Positions 17,636 to 26,264 of a DNA stretch of 64,000 nt are shown piece by piece (position 1 is the stretch's first letter; every line of letters starts with the position of its first letter). The position numbers and the translations under genes were made by a program. The DNA lies in contig NZ_CM001489.1 of NCBI RefSeq assembly GCF_000262465.1, forward strand, positions 4,569,631 to 4,633,630, in the 5' to 3' direction. The notes beneath the pieces are model-generated. The model was not told the DNA's origin, did no database searches, and was given only the letters and a program-made list of their open reading frames with translations. This DNA comes from Frankia sp. QA3. Lineage in GTDB: Bacteria; Actinomycetota; Actinomycetes; Frankiales; Frankiaceae.

Positions 17636-17668
17636 GTTCATCGGACCTATCGTCGATGTTCACCGGAC
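17636..17668. promoter_or_regulatory. PHO-box-like 11-nt direct repeats upstream of phoU and divergent to the kinase
   Basis: GTTCATCGGAC at 17636-17646 and GTTCACCGGAC at 17658-17668 match in 10 of 11 positions and are spaced exactly two 11-nt units apart; the middle unit 17647-17657 is degenerate. Actinobacterial PhoP/RegX3 boxes are 11-nt direct repeats with a GTTCA core, so this is a strong candidate operator. It lies between the divergent kinase-regulator genes and phoU, which it could control together. Confidence 0.75.
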
Positions 17669-17808
17669 CGCGAGAGGTGCGCATCATCGTCGAGGTTCGG
17701 CACGACGCAGTGCCGTCATCGCGATCGCGACGATTCGTCCCCATAGTTCTGTCCGAGCCCCACCCCACAGCCGCCCCTCGGCCCACTAGCGATGAGAAGG
17801 AGCCGTCC

Positions 17809-18456
17809 GTGCGGGACGCCTTCACCGACGAACTCGAGAGCATCAACCAGTCCCTGATCGAGATGACCAACCTGGTCGCCTCGGCCATGGCCCGGGCAAC
17901 GACCGCTCTCCTCGACGCCGACCTCCAGCTCGCCGAGAACGTCATCAGCGGGGACGAGACGGTCGACCTGCTGCGCAACGAGATCGAGGAACGCGCGTTC
18001 GACGTCATGGCGCGCCAGGCACCGGTCGCCACCGACCTGCGGATGATGGTCACCACGCTGCGGATCGTCGCCGATCTGGAGCGGATGGGCGACCTGGCGC
18101 TGCACGTGGCGAAGGTGGCGCGCCGCCGGTACCCGGGCCGGGCGATCCCGCCGGAGCTTCGCGCCACCATGCTGGAGATGGGCCAGGTCGCGCAGCGCAT
18201 CGTCGCGAAGGCCGGCTCGGTGATCGCCAGCCGCGACACCGAGCTCGCCAAGCAGCTCGAGGCGGACGACGACGCGATGGACGGGCTGCACCGCACCCTG
18301 TTCCGGGTGCTGATCGAGAAGCCCTGGTCGCACGGCATGGAGGCGGCGATCGACATCACCCTTTGCGGGCGCTACTACGAGCGGTACGCCGACCATGCCG
18401 TCTCGGTGGCGCGGCGGGTCATCTACCTGGTCACCGGGGAGAACACCGCCCCGTGA
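17809..18456 (+). CDS. phoU: Phosphate signalling protein PhoU
   Basis: The 215-aa protein is all-helical with the two PhoU half-repeats: an early AFTDELESI segment, an ERMGDLALHVAKVA motif in repeat one and a YYERYADHAVSVARRV motif in repeat two. The conserved E/DxxxD metal-binding motifs are present. PhoU restrains the phosphate sensor kinase when phosphate is ample. GTG 17809 has GAAGGAG 6 nt upstream. The gene diverges from the kinase gene over a PHO-box-like operator. Confidence 0.93.
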   Translation: MRDAFTDELESINQSLIEMTNLVASAMARATTALLDADLQLAENVISGDETVDLLRNEIEERAFDVMARQAPVATDLRMMVTTLRIVADLERMGDLALHVAKVARRRYPGRAIPPELRATMLEMGQVAQRIVAKAGSVIASRDTELAKQLEADDDAMDGLHRTLFRVLIEKPWSHGMEAAIDITLCGRYYERYADHAVSVARRVIYLVTGENTAP

Positions 18457-18496
18457 CCGGTGCGGTCGACCCCGGCACACGCGCCGGGACGACGGG

Positions 18497-18525
18497 CCAG
18501 GCCCGCGAGGGTGCCGCGGGCCTGG
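18497..18525. terminator. Bidirectional hairpin terminator between phoU and gpmA
   Basis: CCAGGCCCGCG and its perfect complement form an 11-bp stem around a 7-nt loop. It lies 40 nt after the phoU stop and 34 nt after the gpmA stop on the other strand. No T-run is present. Confidence 0.7.
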
Positions 18526-18536
18526 AGGCTGACCAT

Positions 18537-18578
18537 CGTTACTTCTTCCCCTGCGCGCGTTACTTCTTCCCCTGCGCG
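18537..18578. repeat. Perfect 21-bp tandem duplication spanning the gpmA stop
   Basis: Copies 18537-18557 and 18558-18578 are identical. The inner copy contains the gpmA stop codon and the codons for the last residues AQGKK; the outer copy repeats them beyond the stop. Confidence 0.9.
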
Positions 18579-19294
18579 GCGACGGCGGCCGCCGCGCTCG
18601 CGGCGGCATCCGGGTCGAGGTAACCCGAGCTCAGCACACCCAGGTTGTCGTCAAGCTCATAGCGCAGCGGGATACCGGTCGGGATGTTGAGCCCGGCGAT
18701 GTCGGTGTCGCTGATGTGGTCGAGGTGCTTGACCAGGGCCCGTAGCGAGTTGCCGTGCGCGGCGACCAGGACCGTGCGGCCGGCCCGCAGGTCGGGCACG
18801 ATCGCGTCGTACCAGTAGGGCAGCATCCGGGCGACGACGTCGGCGAGGCACTCGGTACGTGGGATGAGGTCGGGGGCGAGGTCGGCGTAGCGCTCGTCCA
18901 CCCCGCTGGCCTGCTCCGGACCGATCTCCGGCGGCGGCGTGTCATACGAACGGCGCCAGAGCTGGAACTGCTCCTCGCCGAACTTCTCCAACGTCTCGGC
19001 CTTGTTCAGGCCCTGCAGGCCGCCGTAGTGCCGTTCGTTCAGGCGCCAGCTCCGGCGGACCGGCACCCAGGTCCGCCCGGCGGCGTCCAGCGCCAGCCAG
19101 GCGGTGCGGATCGCCCTGGTCAGCAGGGACGTGTGCACCACATCCGGCAGGACACCGGCCTCGAGCAGCAGTTCACCGCCGCGGGTGGCCTCCTTCAGGC
19201 CCTTTTCGGACAGGTCGACGTCCACCCAGCCGGTGAACAGGTTCTCGCGGTTCCAGTTGCTCTCACCGTGGCGGAGCAGGACGAGGGTCGGCAT
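18560..19294 (-). CDS. gpmA: 2,3-bisphosphoglycerate-dependent phosphoglycerate mutase
   Basis: The 244-aa glycolytic enzyme interconverts 3- and 2-phosphoglycerate. It has the phospho-His motif LLRHGESNWN at residue 6 onward, FTGWVDVDLSEKG, the LNERHYGGLQGLNKAE motif and the second catalytic His in VAAHGNSLRAL. Length and motifs are fully typical. ATG 19294 is chosen because the conserved N terminus begins there; the upstream open frame to 19561 is proline/arginine-rich noise. The stop codon lies in a 21-bp tandem duplication. Confidence 0.95.
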   Translation of the reverse strand: MPTLVLLRHGESNWNRENLFTGWVDVDLSEKGLKEATRGGELLLEAGVLPDVVHTSLLTRAIRTAWLALDAAGRTWVPVRRSWRLNERHYGGLQGLNKAETLEKFGEEQFQLWRRSYDTPPPEIGPEQASGVDERYADLAPDLIPRTECLADVVARMLPYWYDAIVPDLRAGRTVLVAAHGNSLRALVKHLDHISDTDIAGLNIPTGIPLRYELDDNLGVLSSGYLDPDAAASAAAAVAAQGKK

Positions 19295-19902
19295 ACCCGA
19301 GATCCTGCCTGTTCGCCGGGGCCCTCGGCCAGCATTGCCGGTTCCTGCCGCCGGCCGGCCGGATCGCCGCCGGTCGCGGCCGGGATCGGACGACGCCGAC
19401 GCCCCACCGAAGGGGTCGGCCGGGCGCCGCCGAGGCGGTCCGAGCCGCGGGGATGCCGTCCGGGCCGGGAAGATGTCGGGCTGAGCCGGGAAATGAGCGA
19501 CCCCCGGGCGCTCCGCCGCCGCAGGACGCGGTGGCGGGCCGTCGGGACTTGTCGACGGCACCCGGGGGTCGGGTGATCTGCCTGGTACTCGCCGGTGCCG
19601 GTGCCCGTGGGGCCACCCGGCTAGAGGTGAGGACCACGAGACCGGCTAGCGGACAGTCACCTCACGAGTCCTATGAGCATACAAAGCTTGGACCACCTCC
19701 CTTCTCGTGTACCGCAGACGCTACGCGGCCCGGTGGCCACCTCGCAACGCCTTTTCCGGGCGCGTCGATGGGACCCTCGCGACAGCGCCAGCCGGAATAG
19801 CCCGGCCACCGCCGTAACCTCCCTGGCCCGGTCGCCGCGGCACCCGTGGGCCGACTACCTGAAGCGGGTGGGGGGTGCCGGGGCGGAACTAGACTCGACG
19901 GC
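19295..19902. other. Divergent intergenic region gpmA / ygfZ
   Basis: I see no gene in these 608 nt. The stretch 19660-19720 is lower in GC and may hold the gpmA promoter. At 19890-19900 a TAGACT box lies 8 nt before the ygfZ start. Confidence 0.4.
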
Positions 19903-21051
19903 ATGACGGCCGGGTCCCCCACGAGCACCACAGCCACGCGATCCCCGCTGCTCGACCTGCCCGCCGCGGTGGCGGGAGCAGGTGACGACGCGCCAGTCGC
20001 CGCCCACTACGGCGACCCGCTGCGCGAGCAGCGCGCGCTACGGGACGGCGCCGCCCTCGTCGACCGCTCGCACCGCGACGTCATCCGCATCGGCGGCCCG
20101 GACCGGTTGTCCTGGCTGCACAGCATCACCTCCCAGCACCTGTCCGGGTTGGGCCCGCTGCGCGGCAGCGAGGCGCTGGTGCTCTCGCCGCAGGGTCACG
20201 TCGAGCACCATCTCGTCCTCGCCGACGACGGCACGGCCACCTGGGTGGACGTGGAACCCGGCACTGCTGCCGGGCTGCTGCGTTACCTGGAGTCGATGCG
20301 CTTCCTGCTCCGGGTGGAGCCGGCGGACGTCGGCGCGCGCACGGCGGTGCTCAGCGTGCTCGGGCCGGCCGCGGTGCGCACCGTCGCCGCGGCCCTCGGC
20401 GGTGCCGACCTGGACCTGCCCGAGCCGCTCGCCGCCGAGCCCACCGGCGCGCCGGTCACCGGCCCCTACCCGGTGGCCCGAGCCGCGGACGGCACCCTGG
20501 TGCGCCGGATGGCGTACGGCGTCGATCTGCTCGTCGATCGGGCGGCGCTCGCGGCGACGGCGCAGCGGCTGCGCGCCGCCGGCGCGGTGCCCGCCGGGCT
20601 GTCCGCCTTCGATGCCGCGCGGATCGCCGCCCGCCGGCCGCGGCTGGGCCGGGAGACCGACCATCGCACGATCCCGCACGAGGTGGGCTGGCTCGCCGAC
20701 GCGGTGCACCTGGACAAGGGGTGCTACCGCGGCCAGGAGACGGTGGCCCGGGTGCACAACCTGGGCCGCCCGCCGCGCCGGCTCGTACTGCTCCACCTCG
20801 ACGGCACGGTGGCCGCCCCGGGTTCGGCGGTGACGGCCGACGGGCGTGAGGTCGGCTTCGTCGGCACCTCCGAGATGCACGAAGAGCTCGGCCCCATCGC
20901 CCTGGCGATCGTGAAGCGCTCGGTGCCGGCGGGCACCGCCCTCGTCGTCACCGACCCCGACGGCGCCCCCGTCGCCGCCGCGATCGACCCGGACGACGAC
21001 GACTCGGCGGCCGCGCCGAAGCGCCCGGCAGGCCGGCTGCGCTCCTCCTGA
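19903..21051 (+). CDS. ygfZ: Folate-binding protein YgfZ/GcvT-like
   Basis: The 382-aa protein belongs to the YgfZ/aminomethyltransferase-like family, which binds tetrahydrofolate and helps assemble or repair Fe-S clusters. The diagnostic motif KGCYRGQETVAR is present near residue 270, as is the early DRLSWLHSITSQ segment. A TAGACT -10-like box ends 8 nt before the ATG, so the mRNA is probably leaderless. The C terminus ends in an acidic/alanine tail. It is convergent with the HTH regulator gene, with only 16 nt between stops. Confidence 0.88.
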   Translation: MTAGSPTSTTATRSPLLDLPAAVAGAGDDAPVAAHYGDPLREQRALRDGAALVDRSHRDVIRIGGPDRLSWLHSITSQHLSGLGPLRGSEALVLSPQGHVEHHLVLADDGTATWVDVEPGTAAGLLRYLESMRFLLRVEPADVGARTAVLSVLGPAAVRTVAAALGGADLDLPEPLAAEPTGAPVTGPYPVARAADGTLVRRMAYGVDLLVDRAALAATAQRLRAAGAVPAGLSAFDAARIAARRPRLGRETDHRTIPHEVGWLADAVHLDKGCYRGQETVARVHNLGRPPRRLVLLHLDGTVAAPGSAVTADGREVGFVGTSEMHEELGPIALAIVKRSVPAGTALVVTDPDGAPVAAAIDPDDDDSAAAPKRPAGRLRSS

Positions 21052-21067
21052 CAGTCCTGACGCCCGC

Positions 21068-22417
21068 TCAGACGGTGCGGGACAGGGCCTGGTCGAGTTC
21101 GCGCGCCTCCGGGTCGGCGCTGTGCCGCCGCAACCGGCGCCGCAGCTCATCGGCCCGGCGGGCATTGCGCTTGGAACGCGTCGCCTCCAGCATCGGCATC
21201 GCTTCCCGGGTCAGCGTGCAGCCGTGCTCGACGTTGCCCAGGTCGATCTGGACGGCGGCCCGGCGCAGCAGGTAGGTCGCCCGGTCCCGGGCCCGCGAGG
21301 TCGGCAGGATCGCCAGGGACCGCTCCAGCCACCGGTCGGCCTGTGCGAGATGGCCGAGATCGATGTAGCAGCTGCCGATCTGGGCCTGGTACTCGCCCTC
21401 GTCGAAGTAGTCTGCCCAGGCCGGATCCTCGGGCCGGGCGGCGTCCATCGCCTCCTCCGAACGGGCCAGCGCCTCCGCGCAGGCGCTGGCCTCACCGAGC
21501 GCGGCATGGGCGCGGGCGCGGCGCATGTGCAGCATGGCGCCGACCCGGCCGGAGGCGCCGCCGATGCTGGTCACGGCCGCCTCCGCGAGATCCACGGCCT
21601 CCCGCGGGCGGGCGAAGTCGACGCATTGCAGCGACATGTTCTTCAGCACGTTCGCGCCGAGCATCCGGTCGCCGCCGGCGTGCGCGGAGTGCAGCGCGGT
21701 GATCCAGTAACGCTGGGCGGCGGTCTGGAAGCCGGCGTCGAAGGAGACCCAGCCGGCGAATCGGGCGAGCTCGGCCGCGACCACGTGCAGGTGTCGGCCG
21801 ACCTGCTCGGTGTAGGACCCGCGGACCAACAGGTCCGCCACCACCCCGAGCTCGGCGTCGACCAGCCGCCGGACGCTCTCGCCGCCGAGGCGCTCATCCA
21901 TCACCCGCAGGCCAGGGATGTTGTGTTCGATCCGATTGACGATCTGGTCGTCGACCCGTCCGCCGTTGAGCGCGGCGGACAGCCGGCTGGGCTCCAGGCC
22001 AAGCCACTGCGTCGCGAGCTCCGCGACGCCGACCCCGGTGATCGTCAGGAAGCCGCGCCGATCGGAGAGGGCGTCCTCGACGACGTCCATGATCGACGTG
22101 ACGCTGCCGACCGGCGTCCACGGGTACTCGGTGCGCACGGCGTCGCCGGTCGGTAGCCATGCCGGCCACGGATGCGACTCCAGCCGATCGTTCGGGACGC
22201 CGAGCTCGGCGGCGAGCGCGAGCTGGGAGACCCGGTCCGGAACGACGCCGCGGTGCTCCCACCGCCAGACCTTCTGGCGCTCGGCGGCCATGTTCGCCAC
22301 CCCGAGGTCACGGGCGCGACGGGCCACCACACGGGCCAGTCGCTGGTAGGACCAACCACGCTGCGCGCGGACGAATGCGAGCGGATGAGTGCAGGCGTGC
22401 GCGTTATCCGTCAGCAT
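21068..22417 (-). CDS. HTH regulator with TPR-like repeats (actinobacterial XRE/TPR type)
   Basis: The 449-aa protein has an N-terminal helix-turn-helix (LAFVRAQRGWSYQRLARVVA, later VWRWEHRGVVPDRVSQLALAAELG) followed by a long alpha-helical region with TPR-like helices, such as LEAVRSKRNARRADELRR-type and LGHLAQADRWLERSL segments. Streptomyces and Frankia have many such orphan regulators with no known ligand. ATG 22417 has GAGGAG 8 nt upstream. The upstream kilobase is non-coding. Confidence 0.82.
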   Translation of the reverse strand: MLTDNAHACTHPLAFVRAQRGWSYQRLARVVARRARDLGVANMAAERQKVWRWEHRGVVPDRVSQLALAAELGVPNDRLESHPWPAWLPTGDAVRTEYPWTPVGSVTSIMDVVEDALSDRRGFLTITGVGVAELATQWLGLEPSRLSAALNGGRVDDQIVNRIEHNIPGLRVMDERLGGESVRRLVDAELGVVADLLVRGSYTEQVGRHLHVVAAELARFAGWVSFDAGFQTAAQRYWITALHSAHAGGDRMLGANVLKNMSLQCVDFARPREAVDLAEAAVTSIGGASGRVGAMLHMRRARAHAALGEASACAEALARSEEAMDAARPEDPAWADYFDEGEYQAQIGSCYIDLGHLAQADRWLERSLAILPTSRARDRATYLLRRAAVQIDLGNVEHGCTLTREAMPMLEATRSKRNARRADELRRRLRRHSADPEARELDQALSRTV

Positions 22418-23055
22418 CGACGATCTCCTCGAGTCGGAACTCCTGGGTCAATTCTGTGAGCGCCCACTGACGCTATGTCGCGACATCTTGGTGTCCATAG
22501 TGATGACCCCGGTGCGATGCGTGCACAGAGGTCACGCCCGGACCACTGGCGGCCTTGATTGCACGCATGTCGCCGGAACCGCCCGGGTATCCCGTTGGAA
22601 TGTCCGGTTCTCGGACGACGCAGCCCCGCGGCCATGGCGTCGGGCGTCATCCGGCCGATATCAGTACGAACAGCGCAGGTAGCACATCCTGGTCGTACCG
22701 ACTGTTCCCGATAAATACCATACGTACCACCCAAGGGGTCGGAGCCGGTTCGACACCGTCCGCACAGCAGACGTTTGACACGCAGCAAAGCATATGTCGC
22801 CACACGCCGTCACCTATTCTCCAAAACGGCAACGACGGCTAGCCAAAATCCGGATTCATAACACTCCTATTAGCCGAGAACGACGATTCAAAAGTCGCGC
22901 TACCTTTCGACCCCTTTGTCGCGCCAACGCTCCCCGCGATCCACACCGCGGGCTACATCGCTCGTTCCGGTGCCTGCAGATCGCCCCCCCCCGCCGGGGC
23001 CCCGAACCTCACCCCCGAAGCCCGCCGCCCCGCCCCACCCGGCCCGGCGTCCCGG

Positions 23056-23100
23056 CACACGACCGGACGGCACACGACCGGACGGCACACGACCGGACGG
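23056..23100. repeat. Perfect 15-bp tandem triplicate
   Basis: The unit CACACGACCGGACGG occurs three times without mismatch at 23056, 23071 and 23086. It lies in non-coding DNA. Confidence 0.92.
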
Positions 23101-23334
23101 GCGGCACGCCCACCCCGACACGACCACGGCCGAAACGGCGATCCCCCGTCGATCCGCTTCCCGCAGCAAAGGGACAGGTCAAGAAAGCGGGGGATGCATG
23201 ACGGAAGCGCGACCTTGCAGAGGTTTGCCGGAAGTGCAACCGTGAAGGGCAGAGGCCGAGGGAGAGGCATGACCAGAATCTGGGACGGCGGGCGACAACC
23301 CACAGTCAGGACCGCGGCCTCGAATCGGGATCGA

Positions 23335-23385
23335 GCCGAGGGTTAGAAACGGTTCCCAGCTCGGAGACCGTGACTAACCCTCGGC
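23335..23385. terminator. Long inverted repeat, possible terminator of the ABC operon
   Basis: GCCGAGGGTTAG at 23335-23346 is perfectly complementary to 23374-23385. Inside it, after a 2-nt mismatch, ACGGT pairs with ACCGT around a 13-nt loop. It lies 150 nt downstream of the ABC transporter operon on the minus strand, so it may be its terminator or a small structured RNA. Confidence 0.55.
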
Positions 23386-23470
23386 ATGATGGCGGCCTCG
23401 CCGTTGTGGTTGTGACCCTGGGTAAACGTCGGGGTCTTCCGGTAAGCGGGCGCAGAATCAGGAGGCCGAG

Positions 23471-23550
23471 GTCAGGATTAGCCGTGGCCAGGATTAGCCG
23501 TGGCCAGGAGTAGCCGAAGTCAGGAGTAGCCGAAGTCAGGAGTAGTCGAG
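23471..23550. repeat. 16-bp tandem repeat, five copies, ending in the ABC ATPase gene
   Basis: Units start at 23471, 23487, 23503, 23519 and 23535 and differ by 1-4 bases. The last unit contains the stop codon and final codons of the ABC ATPase gene; the other four lie downstream of it. Confidence 0.9.
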
Positions 23551-24897
23551 GCGCTCGCCGCTGGGCGCAAAATAGGTGAGCGCCGACGTCGGAGCCCGGA
23601 GCACCACGGGGGCACGGGGGGCCAGGACGAGGCCGGCATCGACCCGGACGGCGAGCACCCCGGCGCCTGTGCGGACGTGGACGGTCCGCTCCGCCCCAAG
23701 CCGCTCGGAGACGACGACGTCGCCGGACAGCCTCAACTCGCTGGTGTCGCTGGTATCGCCGATATTGGCGATACCAGCGACACTGCCGGTGGGGCCGGGC
23801 GCCGGCCGGCCGCCGGCCGCGGGACGGATCACGACAGCTGCCGGCGGCGGCGATCCCGTGCCGCCGGCGGCGGCCTCGGCGAGCGGAGCACCACCGACCG
23901 ACGGAGCCGATGCGCCGGTCCCGAAGCCTGCGTCACCAGCCGACGAGCCCGCACCCCCTACCGACACGGGGCGGCCGGGCTGCCCGGGCACGTCGACGTC
24001 CAGGGTGTCGACGTCCAGGGTGAGGTGCTCGGGCCGGACGCCGAAGGCCGCCGCCCCCGCGGGCGCGGGCACGTCGAAGCCCTCGCCGCGCAGGCGGCCG
24101 TCGTGCCAGTGGCCGTCCCAGATGTTCATCGGTGGGCTGCCGACGAAGGCGGCGACGAAGCGGGTGGCGGGTCGGTCGTAGATCTCGTCGGGGGTACCGA
24201 TCTGCTGCAGGCGGCCCCCACCGAGGACGGCGACGCGGTCCCCCACGGCCATCGCCTCGGCCTGGTCGTGGGTGACGAACAGCGCGGTGGTGCCCAGGCT
24301 GCGCAGCAGGCCGACGATCTCGACGCGCAGTTCGACGCGGAGCTGGGCGTCGAGGCCGGACATGGGCTCGTCGAGGAGGACGACCCGCGCCCGGGTGGCC
24401 AGCGCCCGGCCGATCGCGACCCGCTGGCGCTGGCCGCCGGACATCTGCGCGGGGCGGCGACCGGCGAGGTCGGCGATGCCGAGCATGGCGAGCGTTTCCC
24501 GGGCCCTGGCCACGGCGGCCGACCTCGGCAGGCCGCGGCCGTGGCGCAGGGCGAGCGTGAGGTTGTCCAGCGCGGACTTGTGCGGGTAGAGCGCGAAGTG
24601 CTGGAACACCATGGAGACGTCGCGGCGGTGCGGCGGGAGGCCGAGCTGGCTGGCCCCGTCGAAGCGCAGGTCGCCGGTGGTCGGCTCGTCCAGCCCGGCG
24701 CAGATCCGCAGCAGTGTCGACTTTCCCGAGCCGGACGGCCCGAGCAGCGCGACGATCTCCCCGGGTGCGACCGTGAGCGAGACCTCGCGCAGCGCGTGCA
24801 CGGAGCCGAACGAACGGCTGATCCGATCGAACTCGATCGGCACGCCGGTGATCGTCCCGAGGGAAGGAGCGGGCCGGGCGGGCGCCGGGGCGCTCAA
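23536..24897 (-). CDS. ABC sugar importer ATP-binding protein (UgpC/MsmK type)
   Basis: The 453-aa ATPase has Walker A GPSGSGKST, the Q-loop VFQHFALYPH, signature MSGGQRQRVAIGRAL, Walker B VVLLDEPMSGLD and the switch His in FVTHDQAEAM. After residue 250 there is an OB-fold regulatory domain (GVRPEHLTL) that is interrupted by an 85-residue low-complexity insert. It would drive a CUT1 importer for a glycoside or glycerol phosphate. I take the rare start TTG 24897 because it overlaps the preceding stop (TTGA) and has GGAG 9 nt upstream; GTG 24843 is the alternative. The stop is inside a 16-bp tandem array. Confidence 0.9.
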   Translation of the reverse strand: MSAPAPARPAPSLGTITGVPIEFDRISRSFGSVHALREVSLTVAPGEIVALLGPSGSGKSTLLRICAGLDEPTTGDLRFDGASQLGLPPHRRDVSMVFQHFALYPHKSALDNLTLALRHGRGLPRSAAVARARETLAMLGIADLAGRRPAQMSGGQRQRVAIGRALATRARVVLLDEPMSGLDAQLRVELRVEIVGLLRSLGTTALFVTHDQAEAMAVGDRVAVLGGGRLQQIGTPDEIYDRPATRFVAAFVGSPPMNIWDGHWHDGRLRGEGFDVPAPAGAAAFGVRPEHLTLDVDTLDVDVPGQPGRPVSVGGAGSSAGDAGFGTGASAPSVGGAPLAEAAAGGTGSPPPAAVVIRPAAGGRPAPGPTGSVAGIANIGDTSDTSELRLSGDVVVSERLGAERTVHVRTGAGVLAVRVDAGLVLAPRAPVVLRAPTSALTYFAPSGERLDYS

Positions 24898-26252
24898 CGG
24901 GTCAGCTCCACGGCTTCGGCCTGCGCCGCGGCCAACGTCTTCGCCGGGTCCTCGCCCTTGAGGATGCGCACCACCTGGTCGGACAGCGCGGTCGGCAGCT
25001 CACCGCCGCGGGCCCCGCTCCACACCGGCGCCTTGACCAGTGAGCCGGTGAGTGCGAGGAACGGCTTGAGCTGCGGGTACGTGTCGTAGAACGAGCCGAG
25101 CTGGCTGGCGGCCTGGGTGTCCACCGGGATGTAGCTGAGCGCCTCGGTGCTCGCCGCGACGACGTCCGGGGACAGCAGGGAGACGATCAGCTCGGTCGCC
25201 ATCTCCTGCTGACACCGGTCGGTGGCCAGGACGCTCAGCGCGTTCCCGCCGGCGACCGGGTGCTGGCTGCCGCCGGGCAGGGTCGGAAACGGGATCGCGC
25301 CGGCCCGGAAGCCTTTCGCTCCCTGGCCTGCGATGAACTTCAGCCCGCCGGCCAGCGAGGCGACCGTCACGGCGGTCATCGCGGTCTGCTTGCGAATGCC
25401 GAAGCGCAGCAGTCCCTGCTGGGTCGGGTCGGCGGAGTGCGGGCCGTAGGTGCCGACCTTCGCCAGGAAGGCCGCGGCCTCGCGCGCCGCCGGGGTGGTC
25501 AGAGCCGGGCGGCCGGCCGCGTCCTGGATGGGGGTGCCCTTGGAGCTGGCCAGCGTGTTGAGGATCCACTGCCCGAACTGCTGGCCGGTCGGCAGGTCGA
25601 TCGGCTGGACGTCCTGGCCGGACGCGGAGATCTTGTCCGCGGCGGCGATCACGCCGTCGGTGGTGCTGAGGGTGGCGGGGTCGACGCCGGCCTTGGTCAG
25701 AACGTCGAGGTTGTAGACCAGGGCGAGCGAGGAGACCTGCTGCGGGATTCCGATGAGCTTCCCGCCGACGGTGCCGAGGCCGAGCAGGCGCTGGTCGTAG
25801 GAGGCGCGCAGCAGCCGCGGGGAGAGCTCCTGGGCGCCGAGCTCCCGGGCGAAGACCGGCAGCAGGTCGAAGCCGGCGACCGCGACGTCGACGGAGCGGC
25901 CCGCCGACCGGTCGGCGCTGATCTGCTGGACGAGCGCGGTGTAGTCGGGGGCGCTGGTGTTCAGGTCGACGGTGAGGCCGGGATGGGCCTTCTCCATGTA
26001 TGCCTTGCCCGACTTCGCCACGTCGTTGAGGGTGCCGACGGCGGCCATCCGCAGGGTCTTCACCTTGGCGGTGCATTCTGGGGACGCCGTCGCGCCGGCC
26101 ACGTTGTCGACGCCCGCGGCGGCGGAACGCGCGGTGGGACGCAGGCTCTCGGCCGGGTTCGACGGGCCGGAGTCACCGCCCCCGCCGCACGCCGTCAACG
26201 TGAGCATGGTGACCGCGACGGTCAGCGGCAGCATGCGGCGGATGCGGATCAC
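24894..26252 (-). CDS. Extracellular sugar-binding lipoprotein of ABC importer
   Basis: The 452-aa precursor has a lipoprotein signal peptide: basic MIRIRRM start, a hydrophobic core and lipobox LTAC near residue 21, followed by glycines. The mature part is a cluster-B (family 1) solute-binding protein (VAVAGFDLLPVFARELGAQ, LVYNLDVLTKAG, VAGGNALSVLA). It would capture the substrate outside the membrane and pass it to the two permeases. GTG 26252 has GAGAGGAAG upstream. It lies between permease and ATPase genes in one operon. Confidence 0.9.
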   Translation of the reverse strand: MIRIRRMLPLTVAVTMLTLTACGGGGDSGPSNPAESLRPTARSAAAGVDNVAGATASPECTAKVKTLRMAAVGTLNDVAKSGKAYMEKAHPGLTVDLNTSAPDYTALVQQISADRSAGRSVDVAVAGFDLLPVFARELGAQELSPRLLRASYDQRLLGLGTVGGKLIGIPQQVSSLALVYNLDVLTKAGVDPATLSTTDGVIAAADKISASGQDVQPIDLPTGQQFGQWILNTLASSKGTPIQDAAGRPALTTPAAREAAAFLAKVGTYGPHSADPTQQGLLRFGIRKQTAMTAVTVASLAGGLKFIAGQGAKGFRAGAIPFPTLPGGSQHPVAGGNALSVLATDRCQQEMATELIVSLLSPDVVAASTEALSYIPVDTQAASQLGSFYDTYPQLKPFLALTGSLVKAPVWSGARGGELPTALSDQVVRILKGEDPAKTLAAAQAEAVELTR

Positions 26253-26264
26253 GCGTTCTTCCTC

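Larger units (their letters stand above)
22418..23535. other. Non-coding kilobase with repeats and hairpin
   Basis: No open frame here has family-like content or the G/C third-position pattern. The part 22690-22900 is markedly lower in GC than the window. The region also contains a 15-bp triplicate (23056-23100), a long inverted repeat (23335-23385) and a 16-bp array that runs into the ABC gene. It could be a decayed gene region or hold an RNA gene; I see no tRNA fold. Confidence 0.5.

Noticed and set aside
22418..22900. Possible tRNA or small RNA gene in the AT-richer part
   Set aside because: No cloverleaf with a T-loop GTTCRAATC-type sequence and matching acceptor stem was found by eye.
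23056..23100. CRISPR-like short repeats
   Set aside because: The units are directly adjacent with no spacers, and no cas gene is near.
22794..23245. Overlapping frames of 109-135 codons in the non-coding kilobase
   Set aside because: They are rich in Pro, Arg and His, follow the tandem repeats, show no G/C third-position pattern of a gene and no family motif.
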